64,000 bases of DNA from Malachius bipustulatus (GCA_910589415.1 OU342631.1:1-64000); one strand, 5' to 3'. Shown: positions 10,563 to 22,952, counted from the first letter of the stretch. Notes: a model not told the origin generated them from the letters alone. Translations and numbers: made by a program.

Positions 10563-12059
10563 TCTTTCAAACCAAAAAACATTAATAGCGTTCCTGCTAC
10601 CCTATCAACAATTACGATCGATTTTAATGGAGGATAGGGGTAGTTTCACCCCTCCAGGGTTTCCATCAAATTATCATGTACATCAGAAATTAGTACTTTT
10701 AATAAGAAATTTACCTACCAAATTTCATCGAATTGGAATCAGCCGACTTTGAGCTATTTCAAAAAACTAAAATTTTCAAAAGACTTTGAAGCCCTCTAAC
10801 GGACAAACGGAGCATTTTGATATAGAGATAAGTTTGGTCCGAGCGACTTTTTTTTACCTCAGTAATCTGTGGTTGCTCCATGTCCATGGAATATTGGACA
10901 CCCTGTATTTTCGGGTCTGCTTTAGAACCACTGTGTTAAGTACCATTGTTGTAACATCGACAGTTGGTAAGTTATGTGAGTCGGCCTTTTGAAAATCTTC
11001 TTCCATATTCGTGTAATTTTATATTTTGTATTATACTTTTAAATTTCTTAGCAATAATGTGCGCATTTAACGTAAACCACCTCACACGACACCGAAGCGG
11101 AATGCCTGGTTTACGGCGTTATGCATGAGAACTGTGGGGCGCGGGTCCACCAGATTCAGACAGAGGTAGTGACGTCAAGCCAATAGTAGAGCGTTCCGCC
11201 GATTCAAATTATGTATTAGGATACTGGATACTTACTTTTAAAGGGCTGTATCTCGCAAAAGGGTAAAAATAAAATTAAAATTTTTGCGCACATATAATGC
11301 TATTATTATTCTTAAGTGTTTAAAAGTGGTTATTAAATAACCATTTGTTCACAAAATTTCCACAAACATTGTGGATTTTTTTTGTGGATTTTCGAATTAT
11401 GACTCTAGCAGGTATGTTTGTATTTTCGAGGTTTGTATTTTTAATGTAGTTGTCATCATCAAGTATTATCACAGAAAACTTCAGAATCATTTTTCCAATT
11501 CTAGGGTCATTTGACACAAACCTTTGCAACATAGTTTATCTCATTTAAATTGACGTGTATAATTAAAATAAACCAGAATCAAATCGCATAAATCTAATAA
11601 TCACAATTTCCATATTTTAATTAACATTTAGAACTGAATTATATAATGTAGATGATAGTGAATTATTGTATTTTTGTAATTTTGTACTATGCAGAATGAA
11701 CCGGTTGTAGTTTATGACCAAGCAAGACCAATATCTGTCAGCTCCAGGGGGATGTTCCGGATATTCGGATATTTATTTATTGCTGTTCTAGCCAATGAAC
11801 AAAGAAAAAAAAATCTAGTGGAATACCTATACACGCTCATTGTGTCTTCTAATATTATACTCCCTATATCACATTATTGTCGCGCTCTAAAATTCCATTC
11901 ATTTCAGGAATATTTACTTAGGCAAATAAACTAGCGTAAAAAAACAACTTATAGTTAAATAGTAGTAATAGTACCGACCTACCTAATTTTGATTGAAATA
12001 AAAACATTATTCGGATTAGCTTATAATTTCTTACAGGAATTCTCACAGATACCTGTATG
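10563..12059. other. Spacer with a CACCCTGTA element end
   Basis: GGACACCCTGTA at about 10899-10910 looks like the right end of another TACAGGGTG-type element. A somewhat GC-richer patch lies at about 11070-11200. The short ORFs here match nothing I know. Confidence 0.4.
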
Positions 12060-12880
12060 TACAGGGTGATTCATTATAATGTCGCCCCCCTTTAACTTTG
12101 TTATTTCATGTGTCTCAAAAAAATTAAAAGTAGGGTTATGTAGGTGCTAAAAAAGACTTTTTTATACGTATAACAAAAATTTGAAAATAGATCAGTATAC
12201 AGGGAAAACCAAAAATTTAATTTTTTTTCAATGGAACACCCTATATATGAATTTATTTTTCGATTCCTCGTAAAATTCTAAGCATAATTTATATAACATA
12301 CCGTATACCTAAATTCAATAGTTTCTGAAATATTCGCATTTGATACTATTTAAAAAACCGTGTGTATATGACTACCAAATTGAAAACCTCGATCATCTAA
12401 AAGATTTGATACGGATTAAAATTAATAATTTAAATTAAAATAACCCAGAATTCATAACAGATTCATTGGAGAAAATGCGAACAACCCTTATAAACCCTTA
12501 TAAAATGTGTTGAAAAAAATGGAGGCCCAGTAGAGCATTTTATTGTTAGATTTCTTGATTTGCAACAGGTGTTTTATAAAATATTTGATGATGTTTCAAA
12601 TGCGAATATTTCAGAAGCCTTTGAATTTAGGTATACGGTATGTTATATAAGTTATGCTTAGAATTTTACGAGGAATCGAAAAATAAATTCATATATAGGG
12701 TGATCCATTGAAAAAAAAAAAAAATTTTTGGTTTTCCCTGTATACTGATCTACTTTCAAATTTTTGTTACACGTATAAAAAAGTCTTTTTTAGCACCTAC
12801 ATAACCCCACTTTTAATTTTTTTGGGACACATGAAATAACAAAGTTAAAGGGGGGCGACATTATAATGAATCACCCTGTA
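12060..12880. mobile_element. Foldback element, 821 bp
   Basis: Arms of about 285 bases run from TACAGGGTGATTCATTATAA to TTATAATGAATCACCCTGTA. They pair almost perfectly and include GTCGCCCCCCTTTAAC with GTTAAAGGGGGGCGAC, and GTATACGGTATGTTATATAA near the inner ends. The loop is about 250 bases. TA bounds both ends. Confidence 0.9.
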
Positions 12881-12934
12881 CAAAGTAATTTTTGCGAAAA
12901 AAAATTGGGGGAAAGTCTTAATAACGGAACACAT

Positions 12935-13150
12935 TGTCCAGTCGGTAAAGTAAAAAATATAGCAAAAGTTCATAAAAAATCTTACCTAAGATTTTCTTTC
13001 AATAATTGGTAATGAACCGGTTATAGAACATAAATAGACAAAAATTAGTTCTGGGGGTGTGGGGCGTCCCCCCCTTCACCAAAAAAACCCATCCCTTTGG
13101 TTAAAAAAGTATTTTTTTTTGCTAGTAACTCGTTACCTAATCGTTGGAAA
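12935..13150. repeat. Repeat family E, copy 1
   Basis: Direct match to 18679-18900: both begin CCAGTCGGTAAAGTAAAAAAT and share GGTTATAGAACATAA, a C-rich run (CCCCCC) and a following poly-T and GGTTA stretch. Confidence 0.7.
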
Positions 13151-13257
13151 ATTAAAAAAAAATACGAATTAGAGAAAAGAAGCAGAAAGCTATTATAGAG
13201 TGATTCCAAAAAAAGGTATTTTGTAATTTTTTCGTATACTAAATTTTCTATTTTTGA

Positions 13258-13795
13258 TGCAAAAGTGGCAGGTCTATCTGCATTCGTTACGAAGTTACAG
13301 GCCTAAGAAAATACTGTCTAGTAAATACCAGATTTAACTTTTAAAACCACATAAAACTTATTTTATTGACCAAATCTTTAGTTTATCATGTGTTTAAAAT
13401 GTCCTATTCCTTGCTGAATACAAGCTTATGCTCGGAGACCTATTGCAAAAGTAACAGTTTTCTCGTCTTTTTTCGCGTACCTATCTCTTGACCAGCTTGC
13501 TGAATACGATCAAATAATAATTTCTCTCTGGTATTTAGTTACAAACACCAATTCCGAAATATGCTGGTGCCGCATCCTTTTGAATCCTAATGCCATTTCG
13601 TATGAGCAGGGAAACCTCTACTAATGTTTATTTCGGTGACGTTTACTCATGTCGTTACCATTACAATAAATTATTAGCCTAAACCACAACACATGTCTTT
13701 GTGTGGTTTACAAAGTTGAATCTTGTTATTTACTAGTCATCATTTTCTTAGACCTGTAACTTCGTAACGAGATAGACCTGTCACTTTTGGGTTTT
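13258..13795. mobile_element. Inverted-repeat element, about 540 bp
   Basis: AAAAGTGGCAGGTCTATCT...TACGAAGTTACAGGCCTAAG at the left pairs with CTTAGACCTGTAACTTCGTA...AGACCTGTCACTTTTG at the right. Arms are about 75 bases with point differences. A CACCCTGTA end lies just beyond at about 13859. Confidence 0.65.
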
Positions 13796-14059
13796 TTGGG
13801 CTGAAAATTAAGCCTAAGTACTATATGCTCAAAAATTTTGAACATAACGATACGGGACACCCTGTACTGTACCTATCTTTCTACAGAGTGGATCAATAAT
13901 TCTGAATTTTTGTATACTTACAGGTTTTCTATTTGATAACTCGTATGTGGAAAAATTGTGGGTATATGCCAGATTAAATTGCTATAAAGTACCCATACTT
14001 TCAAAATTTTGATAGGACGCGCACCGCATCATCATCAAATTTTTTTCCCCAAAATGTTG

Positions 14060-14790
14060 TTTTTATCCTAGATACAGGGTGCTGAAAAACTTGTTTTGTA
14101 AATGACACTTGAAACACGCTGTATCTCGGTTAAAAAACATTTTCGAAACGAAATTTATTTGAGCTTTCTTCATCTTTTAGCTTTATCTAAAAGCCCTTCA
14201 ATTTAGGGTACTTATCTTAGACGATTAAATTAAAATATGATTAATAAAAAAATGTTATTAAAAAAGCTTCACTTGAATTTTTATCGAAATCAGTGGATAG
14301 GAAATAAAAAAAAAATAAACTTTCTTCGTATTCCAGCTTTATCTACAAGCCTCAAAATTCATGGGACTTATCTTAAACTAATAAAAAAATAAAAAATGTT
14401 TAAAACGCTACAATTGGTTTTTTATTGAAAACGGTTATTAAAAATTTTGAAAGTATTGCTTTTTTATAGCAATTAAATCTGGCATTCTGAAAAACGATAA
14501 AAAATAATTAAAAAACCGGTTCAGAAATTTTCAACGAGAAAAAAGCTGCCCTAAGCGGTGACCTCGGATTCTACTCCACTGGGCGGTGCTTCGGTTATAC
14601 CTATAGAAATTTTCCCTTTATTGGTCCACTCTGTAAAAAGATAAAATAAAAACCAGTTTCGTAATAACGATACTTATATTAAACACCCTGTATCTCGGTT
14701 AAAAAGCATTTTCGGAAAAAAAATTATTTAAACTTTCTAAATATTTTAGCTTTATCTACACGTCCTCCAGTTTATTTTACTCTATTTAGA
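14060..14790. repeat. Diverged internal direct repeats
   Basis: Blocks reading GTATCTCGGTTAAAAA(A/G)CATTTTCG and TTTTAGCTTTATCTA(A/C)A occur near 14110, in decayed form near 14330, and near 14691. ACAGGGTGCTG at 14075 and CACCCTGTATC at 14683 mark element-like ends. Confidence 0.5.
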
Positions 14791-15539
14791 AACACATTTT
14801 TGTAGATTCAAAAATTCGCTTTGGAAAAGACACAAAAATGGTAAATGTTGAAAAAATAATATTATTTTTGTTTTGTTAATTCAATATAAACAATACAAAC
14901 ATATTCTTCTCATCCTTGAAAGCAATAATACACAACCTCAACTTGTTTATTATCCTATAAGTCCTATTTTCCCGATGTCATAATAATTCTTCCCGCACTT
15001 TGTCCTGATTACTAACCGCCAATGTATTATTGCCATACCAGTTTATTATCGGGACTGACAAGAAGTGCCAGAGGAATTAAATAAATACTAGTCGGTAAAA
15101 TTTAAAAAGAAATAATCCCTGCCAGGGTGAGAAATGGTATCTTATAAAGACACTCCACCAACTGTCAATTAAATATCACTGTCATTATTTAAATCTTGGT
15201 GAAATCGTTTAAAATTGTATTACAGATATTACGAAAAAATTATTTATTTTAATTAAACTTTACCGCCCTGCATCTCAAAAGTTAAGACTCTTAGGACATA
15301 CGTTATTATGAAGTTTTCTTCTTAAAATGGACCCAAAAATCACCCCCTTAAATATTGACATTCAATTACATAACACCCTGTATACTGTAATGAAAAATTG
15401 GGTTCAGCTGTAAGAACCGGTGATTTCAAGTTTTCGGATCTAATTTGAATATTATGACAATTAAATTTATGGACTTGTAACAAATAAAAATTATTAGTAA
15501 TTAATAATTATAAATGTAAAAAATAAATATATTTGAATT

Positions 15540-16110
15540 GTTTAAAAAATGAGTGCATAAAAAAAAGTGAAGGGGAAGGATGTTGATAGCACGGGGATAA
15601 TAATTAATGAATAAGAAATTTTGAAGAGTAGGTATCTGTCGAGAAAAAAGTAAAAGGACGAAAGAAATTATTTTGCAAGAACAAAAGGAAGCAGGAAAAT
15701 AGAGGAGAAAAGAGATGTTTTAAACCAAGGAATAATATAAGCAACGAAAAGAAAATTTTTAAATTAAAGGAGCAGGTGAAAGAATCTTGACGAGTAAAAA
15801 ATAGAAGAACACGTAAAATCATATTGGGAAAAGGAATTATTCAGAAAACTAGAAATTGGAAAAGGAGATGGTAGCTGTTGCTGTTATAGAAGAAGAGAAG
15901 AAGTAAGGTTTTTGATAAATAATAAAGAAGATATAGATACTACGAGCGTTGAAAAGAAGACATAATAAGTAGAAAGAAATTATATAGAAAATTAAAGCTA
16001 TACAACAATAGCTGGTTAGAGAATAGAAGGAGAATTGGAGTAAATTTCCTGGAGAAAGGTGCAAGGAAGTTTGATGGTGGTAGGGTAGATAACACAAAAT
16101 TGAATGTTAT
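15540..16110 (+). pseudogene. Purine-rich decayed coding-like segment
   Basis: About 570 bases are strongly purine-biased on the plus strand, unlike the neighbouring DNA. One frame reads open runs broken by stops, for example DSTGIII, then KGSRKIEEKRDVLNQGII, and near the end SWLENRRRIGVNFLEKGARK. This fits an old retroelement or host pseudogene, but no catalytic motif is visible. The minus-strand ORFs here are shadows of the bias. Origin not identified. Confidence 0.35.
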
Positions 16111-16553
16111 TTAATTCAAATTATTTATAGTTATTGATTTAAATTATTAGATAGAAAATAGTCAGATTCAGAGCTCTAGGTAGGTTAGATTTTCCTTCAT
16201 TTTGAAAAACAGTTTGTAAGTTACAAGTTATAAAAAAAATAATAATAATTTCAAACTAATTCTTCTACATTTTATTTTGATCAAACTTGGAAAATAGTAC
16301 TGAAATATCTATCTGAACCCACCTGCGAAAGAGAGTTCCCTCATAGAATAATTCAAATTTTTTGTTGATGGTATTACATTTAAAAAAAATAGAATTAATA
16401 ATAATAAATAAGATAAGGGAGGAAAAAGGAATACCATAACAATACATATATAAACATGCAAGGCGGCGGCAGATTCATCATCTGAACGCTCCAGTACCGG
16501 CATAAGTTCCCAAGCTCACTCATAACGTATCCAGACTATAATAATAGTGATCA

Positions 16554-16823
16554 AATGTCACGCTTTTTGGAATGCAAATGCAAAATAAATGCAAATGAAA
16601 AATAATAATCGTGCTACTGTTGATCTCGAAGATTTCCCTTGCCCTGAATGTGAAGAAAAAAATTGCAATTCGACCGTAGTGTCAAAGAGGCCTTAGTTCT
16701 GACCTTAATATTAGTTTGCAATGGCTATTATTTTAGATTCTTACCCACCCAGCACCCCTATTTCGCTCCTCGGTCCCGAAAAAATTGATGGAACTTAGGA
16801 CACGCGGATGTAATAATTACCTA
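16554..16823. repeat. Repeat family D, copy 2
   Basis: Direct match to 5778-6040; the start is TGTCACGCTTTTTGGAATG here against TGTTACGATTTTTGGAATA there. Confidence 0.8.
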
Positions 16824-16828
16824 CCTTG

Positions 16829-17130
16829 TTTTTTATGTCGTTCGGTATGAAAAAATAATGGAAAACAAAAACTAATAAACTTCAAAAAATAAATTTAAAT
16901 TTTTTTTGTTCTTCTTTTAAAAGCAAAGACAACTTTTTGGACCGAATATCATAGAGAAATTAAAAAAACTATAAGGCAAGCAGTATGACTTCATATTGAC
17001 CTATTTCTGCGAAAAATTTTCTGTTTTTCTTTGAAAAAAATTAGAGTAAAAATTTTGGAATTTTTTTTTCTGAAGTTTATTAATTTTTGGTTTCAATTAT
17101 TTTTTTCATATCGAACGACATAAAAAAATA
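16829..17130. mobile_element. Foldback element, about 300 bp
   Basis: TTTTTATGTCGTTCGGTATG at the left pairs with CATATCGAACGACATAAAAA at the right, and the next ~50 bases continue the pairing (TAATAAACTTC with GAAGTTTATTA). It begins just after family D copy 2. Confidence 0.75.
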
Positions 17131-17807
17131 ATATGGGTGAATATAAGAAATTATGATATGTCAAAAACTAGATTTCTAGAGTTTTCAGTTTTTTCAGGAT
17201 ATTTCCGAAAATACTGGCGATAGTATTTCAAAATTTTTTTCGTAAAATACTCATCTAAAAATAGCGCAACTTTTCTGTAATTTAACCGAACTCGTATCTT
17301 TAATGGTTTATGATATCCCTGTAGAGGCCCTTTAAATAGTTCTAACCCTGATGTATTATACCAATATCACTAACTGGATTGCATATTTTTAAGCAAAAAC
17401 ATGTAGTGATTTATAATAATTAAAATTAGGTAGGTTATGTAATAAATTTATACAAGTGTTCAGAATGCCATTTGAGATAAAGAATTTAGTTTTTGGTTTT
17501 CTGTATGCAATTAAAATACTACATAAGAAGAAAAAATGTTTTTGTAAATAACTTTGTAAGGAAGCTAATTAAATAAAAAAATGTAGGTATACCAGTTTTT
17601 TGTTTCAAGTGTCATACTGAATACTGATACTGAATAGGTACTTGTGTAATTTTTTTCTTGATTATAAATCACCCTGGTGTATAACACCTAGACCTGTCCT
17701 GATTGAAATCAAAATCCGTACTAAATAAAATACAAAATTTAAACTGTCATGAAGATAAACGCAAAAGTCAGTAGGTAGGTAAGTATAAAATGAACAAAAA
17801 GTAAAAA
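17131..17807. other. AT-rich spacer, nothing recognised
   Basis: No gene, inverted repeat or tandem structure that I can support. Confidence 0.4.
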
Positions 17808-17974
17808 ATACAGTCTTAAAAAAAATTGGTTATTTAGGAAGAACGAGCGGGAAGAAGGACTTGAGGTTGCGTTGGAGAACTATTATACAGTCTTAAAAAA
17901 AATTGGTTATTTAGGAAGAACGAGCGGGAAGAACGAGCGGGAAGAAGAACTTGAGGTTGCGTTGGAGAACTATT
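17808..17974. repeat. Recent 77-bp tandem duplication
   Basis: The unit starting ATACAGTCTTAAAAAAAATT at 17808 is repeated from 17885, nearly identically. The second copy carries an extra internal GAACGAGCGGGAA, itself a small tandem duplication. Confidence 0.9.
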
Positions 17975-18678
17975 ACAATATAATAATGATGCTCTTTCAA
18001 ATGTGGAACCCTTAAAATATGGAATTATGTTGTAAACAGAAGTGCTGGGTTATTCTGAAGTGCTAGACCGGTTCGTCCGCCGTGGCTGCAACACTTCTCT
18101 AGTTTAATTATTATTATTATAATGTTTACAATGTTTGTGTCTTTCAGAAAAATCCTACCGCCAGTGCGCCAGTATTCGACATCAAATCACACCCTGGATC
18201 CCAATATGTAATAATTTACGATACATAAATAGACTGGCGCTCCATACTTTATTACCTTTATTTAGGTACCGTATAAAATGCTATATATAAATGCAATAAA
18301 ATTTCAAATTAAAAAGAATAATAAATAATAAATACCTACCTAATACCTTTACTAATAAGAAAAAATTATAATTTAAAAAAACATTTTTCCGATTTAAAAA
18401 TACATTATTTATAATTAAAAATAGGTAAAGAGGTAGGTAGTTACTTCATATCACTTCATAGCCGCCACTGCGGCAGGGATTGTTTTTTTTTATTTAAATT
18501 GTTATGGAATATTCATTTGATTTATCAGACACTTCTGTGGCAATGAGCAATAAACGCGGGAAAATAGGAATAAGAAAAACAAGATTCAATAGTGTATTAA
18601 TTGGTTTTTCAACCCCAACCCCAGTTCGGTTAGAGCTGATGGATGAGCCGACGAGTTACTTTTCTATTATAGTATTAT
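17975..18678. other. Spacer, nothing recognised
   Basis: Mixed AT-rich sequence with one moderately GC patch near 18160-18200. The plus-strand ORF at 18504-18698 shows no motif. Confidence 0.35.
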
Positions 18679-18900
18679 TAGCCCAGTCGGTAAAGTAAAA
18701 AATGTACCAAAATTTCATAAAAAATATTATCTAAGATTTTCCTTCAGTAACTGTTAGTGAAGAGGTTATAGAACATAAGTCCACAAAAATCAGTTCTGAG
18801 AGTGCAGACCGTCCCTCCCCCCCCCCCCCTCAAAAAAAAGCTTTAGTAAAAAAATATTTTTTTTCTAATAACTGGTTATCCGTAGAGTCCCTCGAGTTAT
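18679..18900. repeat. Repeat family E, copy 2 with poly-C
   Basis: Match to 12935-13150; includes a run of about 13 C near 18817. Confidence 0.7.
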
Positions 18901-19659
18901 CCGTAGGTATATCATAAAATATATATCATATTATCATAAATGGATTAGTAGTTTAATTTCGACTGTCCAGTTATGTATAATGATATTAGGAATTATTTGG
19001 GATTGCAGTCAATTAAATTAAAGAAAACTCTTTTTTCTCTGTCAAGCTTTCGAATTAATTGTTAGCGCCCAGCCTCTATAGAAAAACTTAAATTACTCGA
19101 AAACCAAACAACCTACGAAGAAAAATCAAAATAGGTTTTGAATTGTGCAACATTTTTTTGCCAAACTCACTGATTATGAATAATTTATAGTAGGTATTTA
19201 TTTATATAGATATTACAATATTAGTATAAATATAGTACAATATTAATTATTGTCTGTTGGTTTCTATTTTAAGTACTTGCAGGCCTGATAAAAATAATTT
19301 ACCTCAATGCTGAAAAAGTTAAAAATAAAAAAATAAGAAATAGCAATTTTACCACCATATTAAAGTTATAAAAATTTGGTAATTTTTTATTATTTCCTAA
19401 AAATAAAAAAAATAAATAAATAATAAGTAGCCAAATTTTATTTTAATATTACAAAATATTGCTATACGATAAGATGTACCTACGTAAAAAAATATTAGCT
19501 GTATTTTATAGGAAATATGAAAAAAAAATTGCCAAAATTTTGCTAAATTTTATAATATTAATAGTCAAAAAGTATTTTTTTTTAAAGGAGGGAGCTTCGG
19601 TCTTAACTATGTAGGTAAAACAAAGTCGCTCCACTCCAGTAATTATGGGATTCGAGAAC

Positions 19660-19795
19660 AAGCTCATTCCACCCAGACACAAGTTTGCCAATTAACAATA
19701 GACGACACAGACAACCAGAGCGCGACTGAGAATCGAACTGAGTCCGAGGGAGTCCAACGGTTTAGCCGTTTGCACGCTAAACCCCGAGGCCCATG
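19660..19795 (-). mobile_element. tRNA-derived SINE-like element
   Basis: On the minus strand GGCCTCGGGGTTTAGCGTGC and then CAGTTCGATTCTCAGTCGC resemble the pol III A box and B box of a tRNA head, about 35-40 bases apart. The body runs on past GGCAAACTTGTGTCTGGGTG and an A-rich stretch near 19575 could be its tail. It does not fold as an intact tRNA. It lies just downstream, on the same strand, of the truncated LINE. Confidence 0.5.
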
Positions 19796-19828
19796 CCTTG
19801 ACCTAAAAGATAATCTATAACATTTATG

Positions 19829-20545
19829 TATAATAATAATAATAATAATAACATTTATTTCCTTATTATAAATACATATTATTGTATTTTTTGTGGAAAA
19901 TAATAAATTGTAAAATTAGTTATAAAGTTATAAAATTATGAAATTATGAAATAAAGTTATGAAATTATAAATCCAAAGAATTGTTCAAATATTCATTTAA
20001 GCTATAGTAGCATTTTTGTAATAAAATATTTTTAATTTCTTTTGAAAATTTTTTTAAATTATATTTTTTGTAATTATTTGGTAAATGATTATAAATTTTG
20101 GCACATATGTATTCAGAAGATAATTCATAATGAGTGGTATTATGTTTATTTAAAATAATTGTATTAGAATTTCTGGTATTAGAATTGAAAAAAGTAAACA
20201 AATTTTTATTTTTATGTACAAAACAGAGACATTCGTATATAAATAGACTTGGAAATGATAAAATTTTTAAATTTTTAAATAATTTTTTACAAGATGTCAT
20301 GCGATTAACATTGCCTAGTATTCTTATGCAATTTTTTTGAATTTTGAAAATAATTAACCAATCAAAAGAATTCCCCCAATGTATTATTCCGTATTTTAAA
20401 ATAGAATAAAAATTTGAATAATACACTGTTTTTAAAATTCCTAATTTTAATCCTTTATTCTTTAAAAATCGAAGTTGGAAGCAAACTTTGCACAGTCTTT
20501 TTGATATTGTATTAATATGTAATTTCCAATTAAGAGTTCTATATC
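19829..20545 (-). mobile_element. 5'-truncated LINE, Jockey/CR1-type reverse transcriptase C-terminus
   Basis: A minus-strand frame of about 190 codons encodes the thumb and C-terminal part of a non-LTR reverse transcriptase. NWKLHINTISKRLCKVCFQL is followed by VYYSNFYSILKYGIIHWGNS, then IQKNCIRILGNVNRMTSCKK, and near the end YNHLPNNYKK. This order is typical of the post-catalytic region of Jockey/CR1-group ORF2 proteins. The catalytic box and everything upstream are missing, as in 5' truncation during reverse transcription. The 3' UTR carries AATAAA and ends in an ATT repeat (minus strand; plus-strand TAATAA array near 19829-19850). Frame largely intact but not functional. Confidence 0.8.
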
Positions 20546-20949
20546 TAAATTAATTTTTTTAATTTAAATTAAAATTTAAATTCACATAAATTAATTTCTA
20601 TGTGAACACCAGTTTGGCAAAAAAGTTGTATTTTATGTTCCCCTTCAAAACCTATTTTCGCTTTTGAAAGCAAACGAGTTTTGGACAAACATGTATAAGG
20701 TATTTTCAAAACAGTTCAAGGATTTGGAGGATCTTAAAAAAAGGACCTTATTAAGACTATGGCTGTCGAGTCAAGGGACTCAAGGGACACCCTGCATATT
20801 TAACTTTTTTGATGTAATAAAACTTCTGGTTAGTCAAATATTGTCTCTAAATTATGAACCATAAAGGAGATAATATCGTAATTTTTGTAGCCAAGTAAAA
20901 AGTAAAAAAAAAGTAAAAAAGAAGTAAAATAGATGAAAAGAAAGGCTCT

Positions 20950-21750
20950 TACAAAAGGACTCCGCAGAATCCTTATGGGAACTGGCTCCCGGTTAAATTT
21001 GTTGCAACTTTGGTGATCGGTAGTATTCAATGAGTTGATCAGAAGTCTCCATGGGCTTAGCCCCCCCAAAAAGTTCTGTTTTCGAGATATTCACCCTTGA
21101 AGATGGATTTTTTCCTATCATGACAGTCACGGATATATTTTAAAGTGTTAGCCGTCCTACTTGTTGTAGAGAGAAAATTAGAGAGATCATTTGTTACGAT
21201 TAAAAAGCTGTCTATATTTCAGTAGTTACATTTTCGGTATGTTGAGTCATTTTCGAGAAAAACAGAAAAGTTTTCATTTTGTCTTATCATTGTCGTAATT
21301 TTAACAATAAAAACTACAACAAACAAAAGCGCAAAAAAATCCAGTTTGAAAGTCACAGCCAAGGCTATTGGTAAGGCTATGATAACATAAAATGAAAACT
21401 CTTTCCCGTTATTCTCGAAAATTACTCATCAGACCTCAAATGTAACCACTGAACAGAAGCAGCTTTTCAATCTTAACAAATGAACTAGGTATCTAAGATT
21501 TCTCGCGTTTAAACCTTTAATACGGCTGTTTACAAGTTTATTTCATTAAACGCAATTTTTCATCCCTAGTCATAGAAAAAATTAATTTTTAGACTTTTAT
21601 CTCGAGAACAAGACTTTTTGGGAAGCTACGCTCATGGAGACATCTGAGCTACTCATTGAATACTACCGATCATCATAGTTACATCAAATTTAACCGGGAG
21701 CCAATTCCCATAAGGATTATGCGGGGTCCTTTGGGCTGTATGTAGCAAAA
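20950..21750. mobile_element. Nested foldback element, about 800 bp
   Basis: The outer arm near 20950-21100 (AATCCTTATGGGAACTGGCT; AGTATTCAATGAGTTGATCA) pairs with about 21595-21735 (inverted, diverged). Inside, about 21165-21290 pairs with 21385-21490 (GTTACATTTTCGGTATGTTG against CAGACCTCAAATGTAAC and flanks). Arms are weaker than in the 12-kb element, so this is older. Confidence 0.6.
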
Positions 21751-22231
21751 ATCTCAAAAAACGCAAATAATATTTTACCATGCCATTTAAAAATAAGCGC
21801 AAGTTGATGTCTGCAAAAGATCAACGAAACGAAACACAATAAAAAGGCTCAGCCTTACAACAACACTACTTTACAAAAGTTGTTTTGTATCCTTTTAAAT
21901 CATCGCTTTAAAAAAGTTGTATTCAAAGTCCTAAACAATTTGTGACTTTTTGCGAAATTTGGAAATGACTAATATCATAAATCTTTCTAAGTCTTCATTT
22001 TTCGTGTTTTATTTTTATTATCCGTATAACGGAAAGTTTCCTGTTTCTCAAAATGTTTAAAATTATAAAAAGAATTATTAGACTGATTCATTGGTGGAAA
22101 TGTTCTACTGTAATAATTGTAATCAAAAACATTAACGTTTTACCAAGAAATTTCATCTCGGTAATGTTTCAATTTGATAAAAAAAATATATAGCACACGT
22201 CATATTTTGTTTTTATGTTGTCATTATAATA
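21751..22231. other. AT-rich spacer, nothing recognised
   Basis: No supported gene or repeat. Confidence 0.35.
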
Positions 22232-22314
22232 TAAAAAAAATTGCAAAAATTTTAGCATAATATTATTATGCTAAAATTTTTGCAATATTATGCTAAAATT
22301 TTTGCAATTTTTTT
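22232..22314. repeat. Perfect AT-rich palindrome with duplicated arm
   Basis: TTGCAAAAATTTTAGCATAA at about 22240 is followed by its exact complement around a short centre, then the right arm is repeated once more (ATTATGCTAAAATTTTTGC). It could extrude as a hairpin of about 20 base pairs. Confidence 0.85.
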
Positions 22315-22609
22315 TATGTGGTTAAAAAGTGAGAAAAAGTGAAATAATTCCGAAAAATACCTCAAATCGTCTTGCTAATACCTAAGGAGATAACAATAGG
22401 TAGGTAGGTATAAGTACATTATTTTGATTAAAAAACGAACAACAATCTTATTAGATGAACAGGACAACAAATGAAACCATAATCTTAAGTATCATGGCAT
22501 CTCGCTGAAATCTGACACCATTCCATTCAATTCGTGAACAAAAGAGTTTTATACAGGGAACGCTTAGCTTAGACTATTAAATAAATATTAATAGTATAAG
22601 AGGGAACGG

Positions 22610-22945
22610 GTTTGGCCATCCTGAGCCATGTGGCGAAGACTCGAGCCGAGCTGTCGCCCTGGCACTCTCGCATGGTTCAGGATTGTCCCCCATACGCAAA
22701 CATATACATGTATATATGAACGACGCGATTGCAGCGCCATCATCACAAAATGCGGAAATAGGCTGAACTAAAGTTTGGAGTTTCATACCATCCTGAACCA
22801 TTTTCATATTCATACCACGCTATCTAGAGGTCACTCTAAGCCGTTTAACAAGGGTCTGCAATCCTGAACCACATATATGGTTCAGGTTTGTTCGACTGGT
22901 TCAGGATTAACCGTACGGAAGCATACATTTGGTTCAGGATGGTAC
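22610..22945. repeat. Cluster of GGTTCAGGAT motifs
   Basis: The decamer GGTTCAGGAT or a one-mismatch variant occurs seven times: plus strand at 22674, 22879 (variant), 22898 and 22931; minus strand at 22619 (variant), 22790 and 22861. CATACCATCCTGAACCA and TGGTTCAGGATGGTAC form a longer inverted pair. Possibly an eroded inverted-repeat element or a binding-site cluster. Confidence 0.7.
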
Positions 22946-22952
22946 TATAGCG

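Noticed and set aside
15604..16097. Two minus-strand Phe/Ser/Leu-rich ORFs
   Set aside because: Direct by-products of the purine skew on the plus strand.
19700..19790. A working tRNA gene
   Set aside because: A- and B-box-like blocks are present, but the acceptor and anticodon stems do not pair; fits a SINE better.
20134..20340. Plus-strand 68-codon ORF
   Set aside because: Antisense to the recognised LINE reverse transcriptase fragment.
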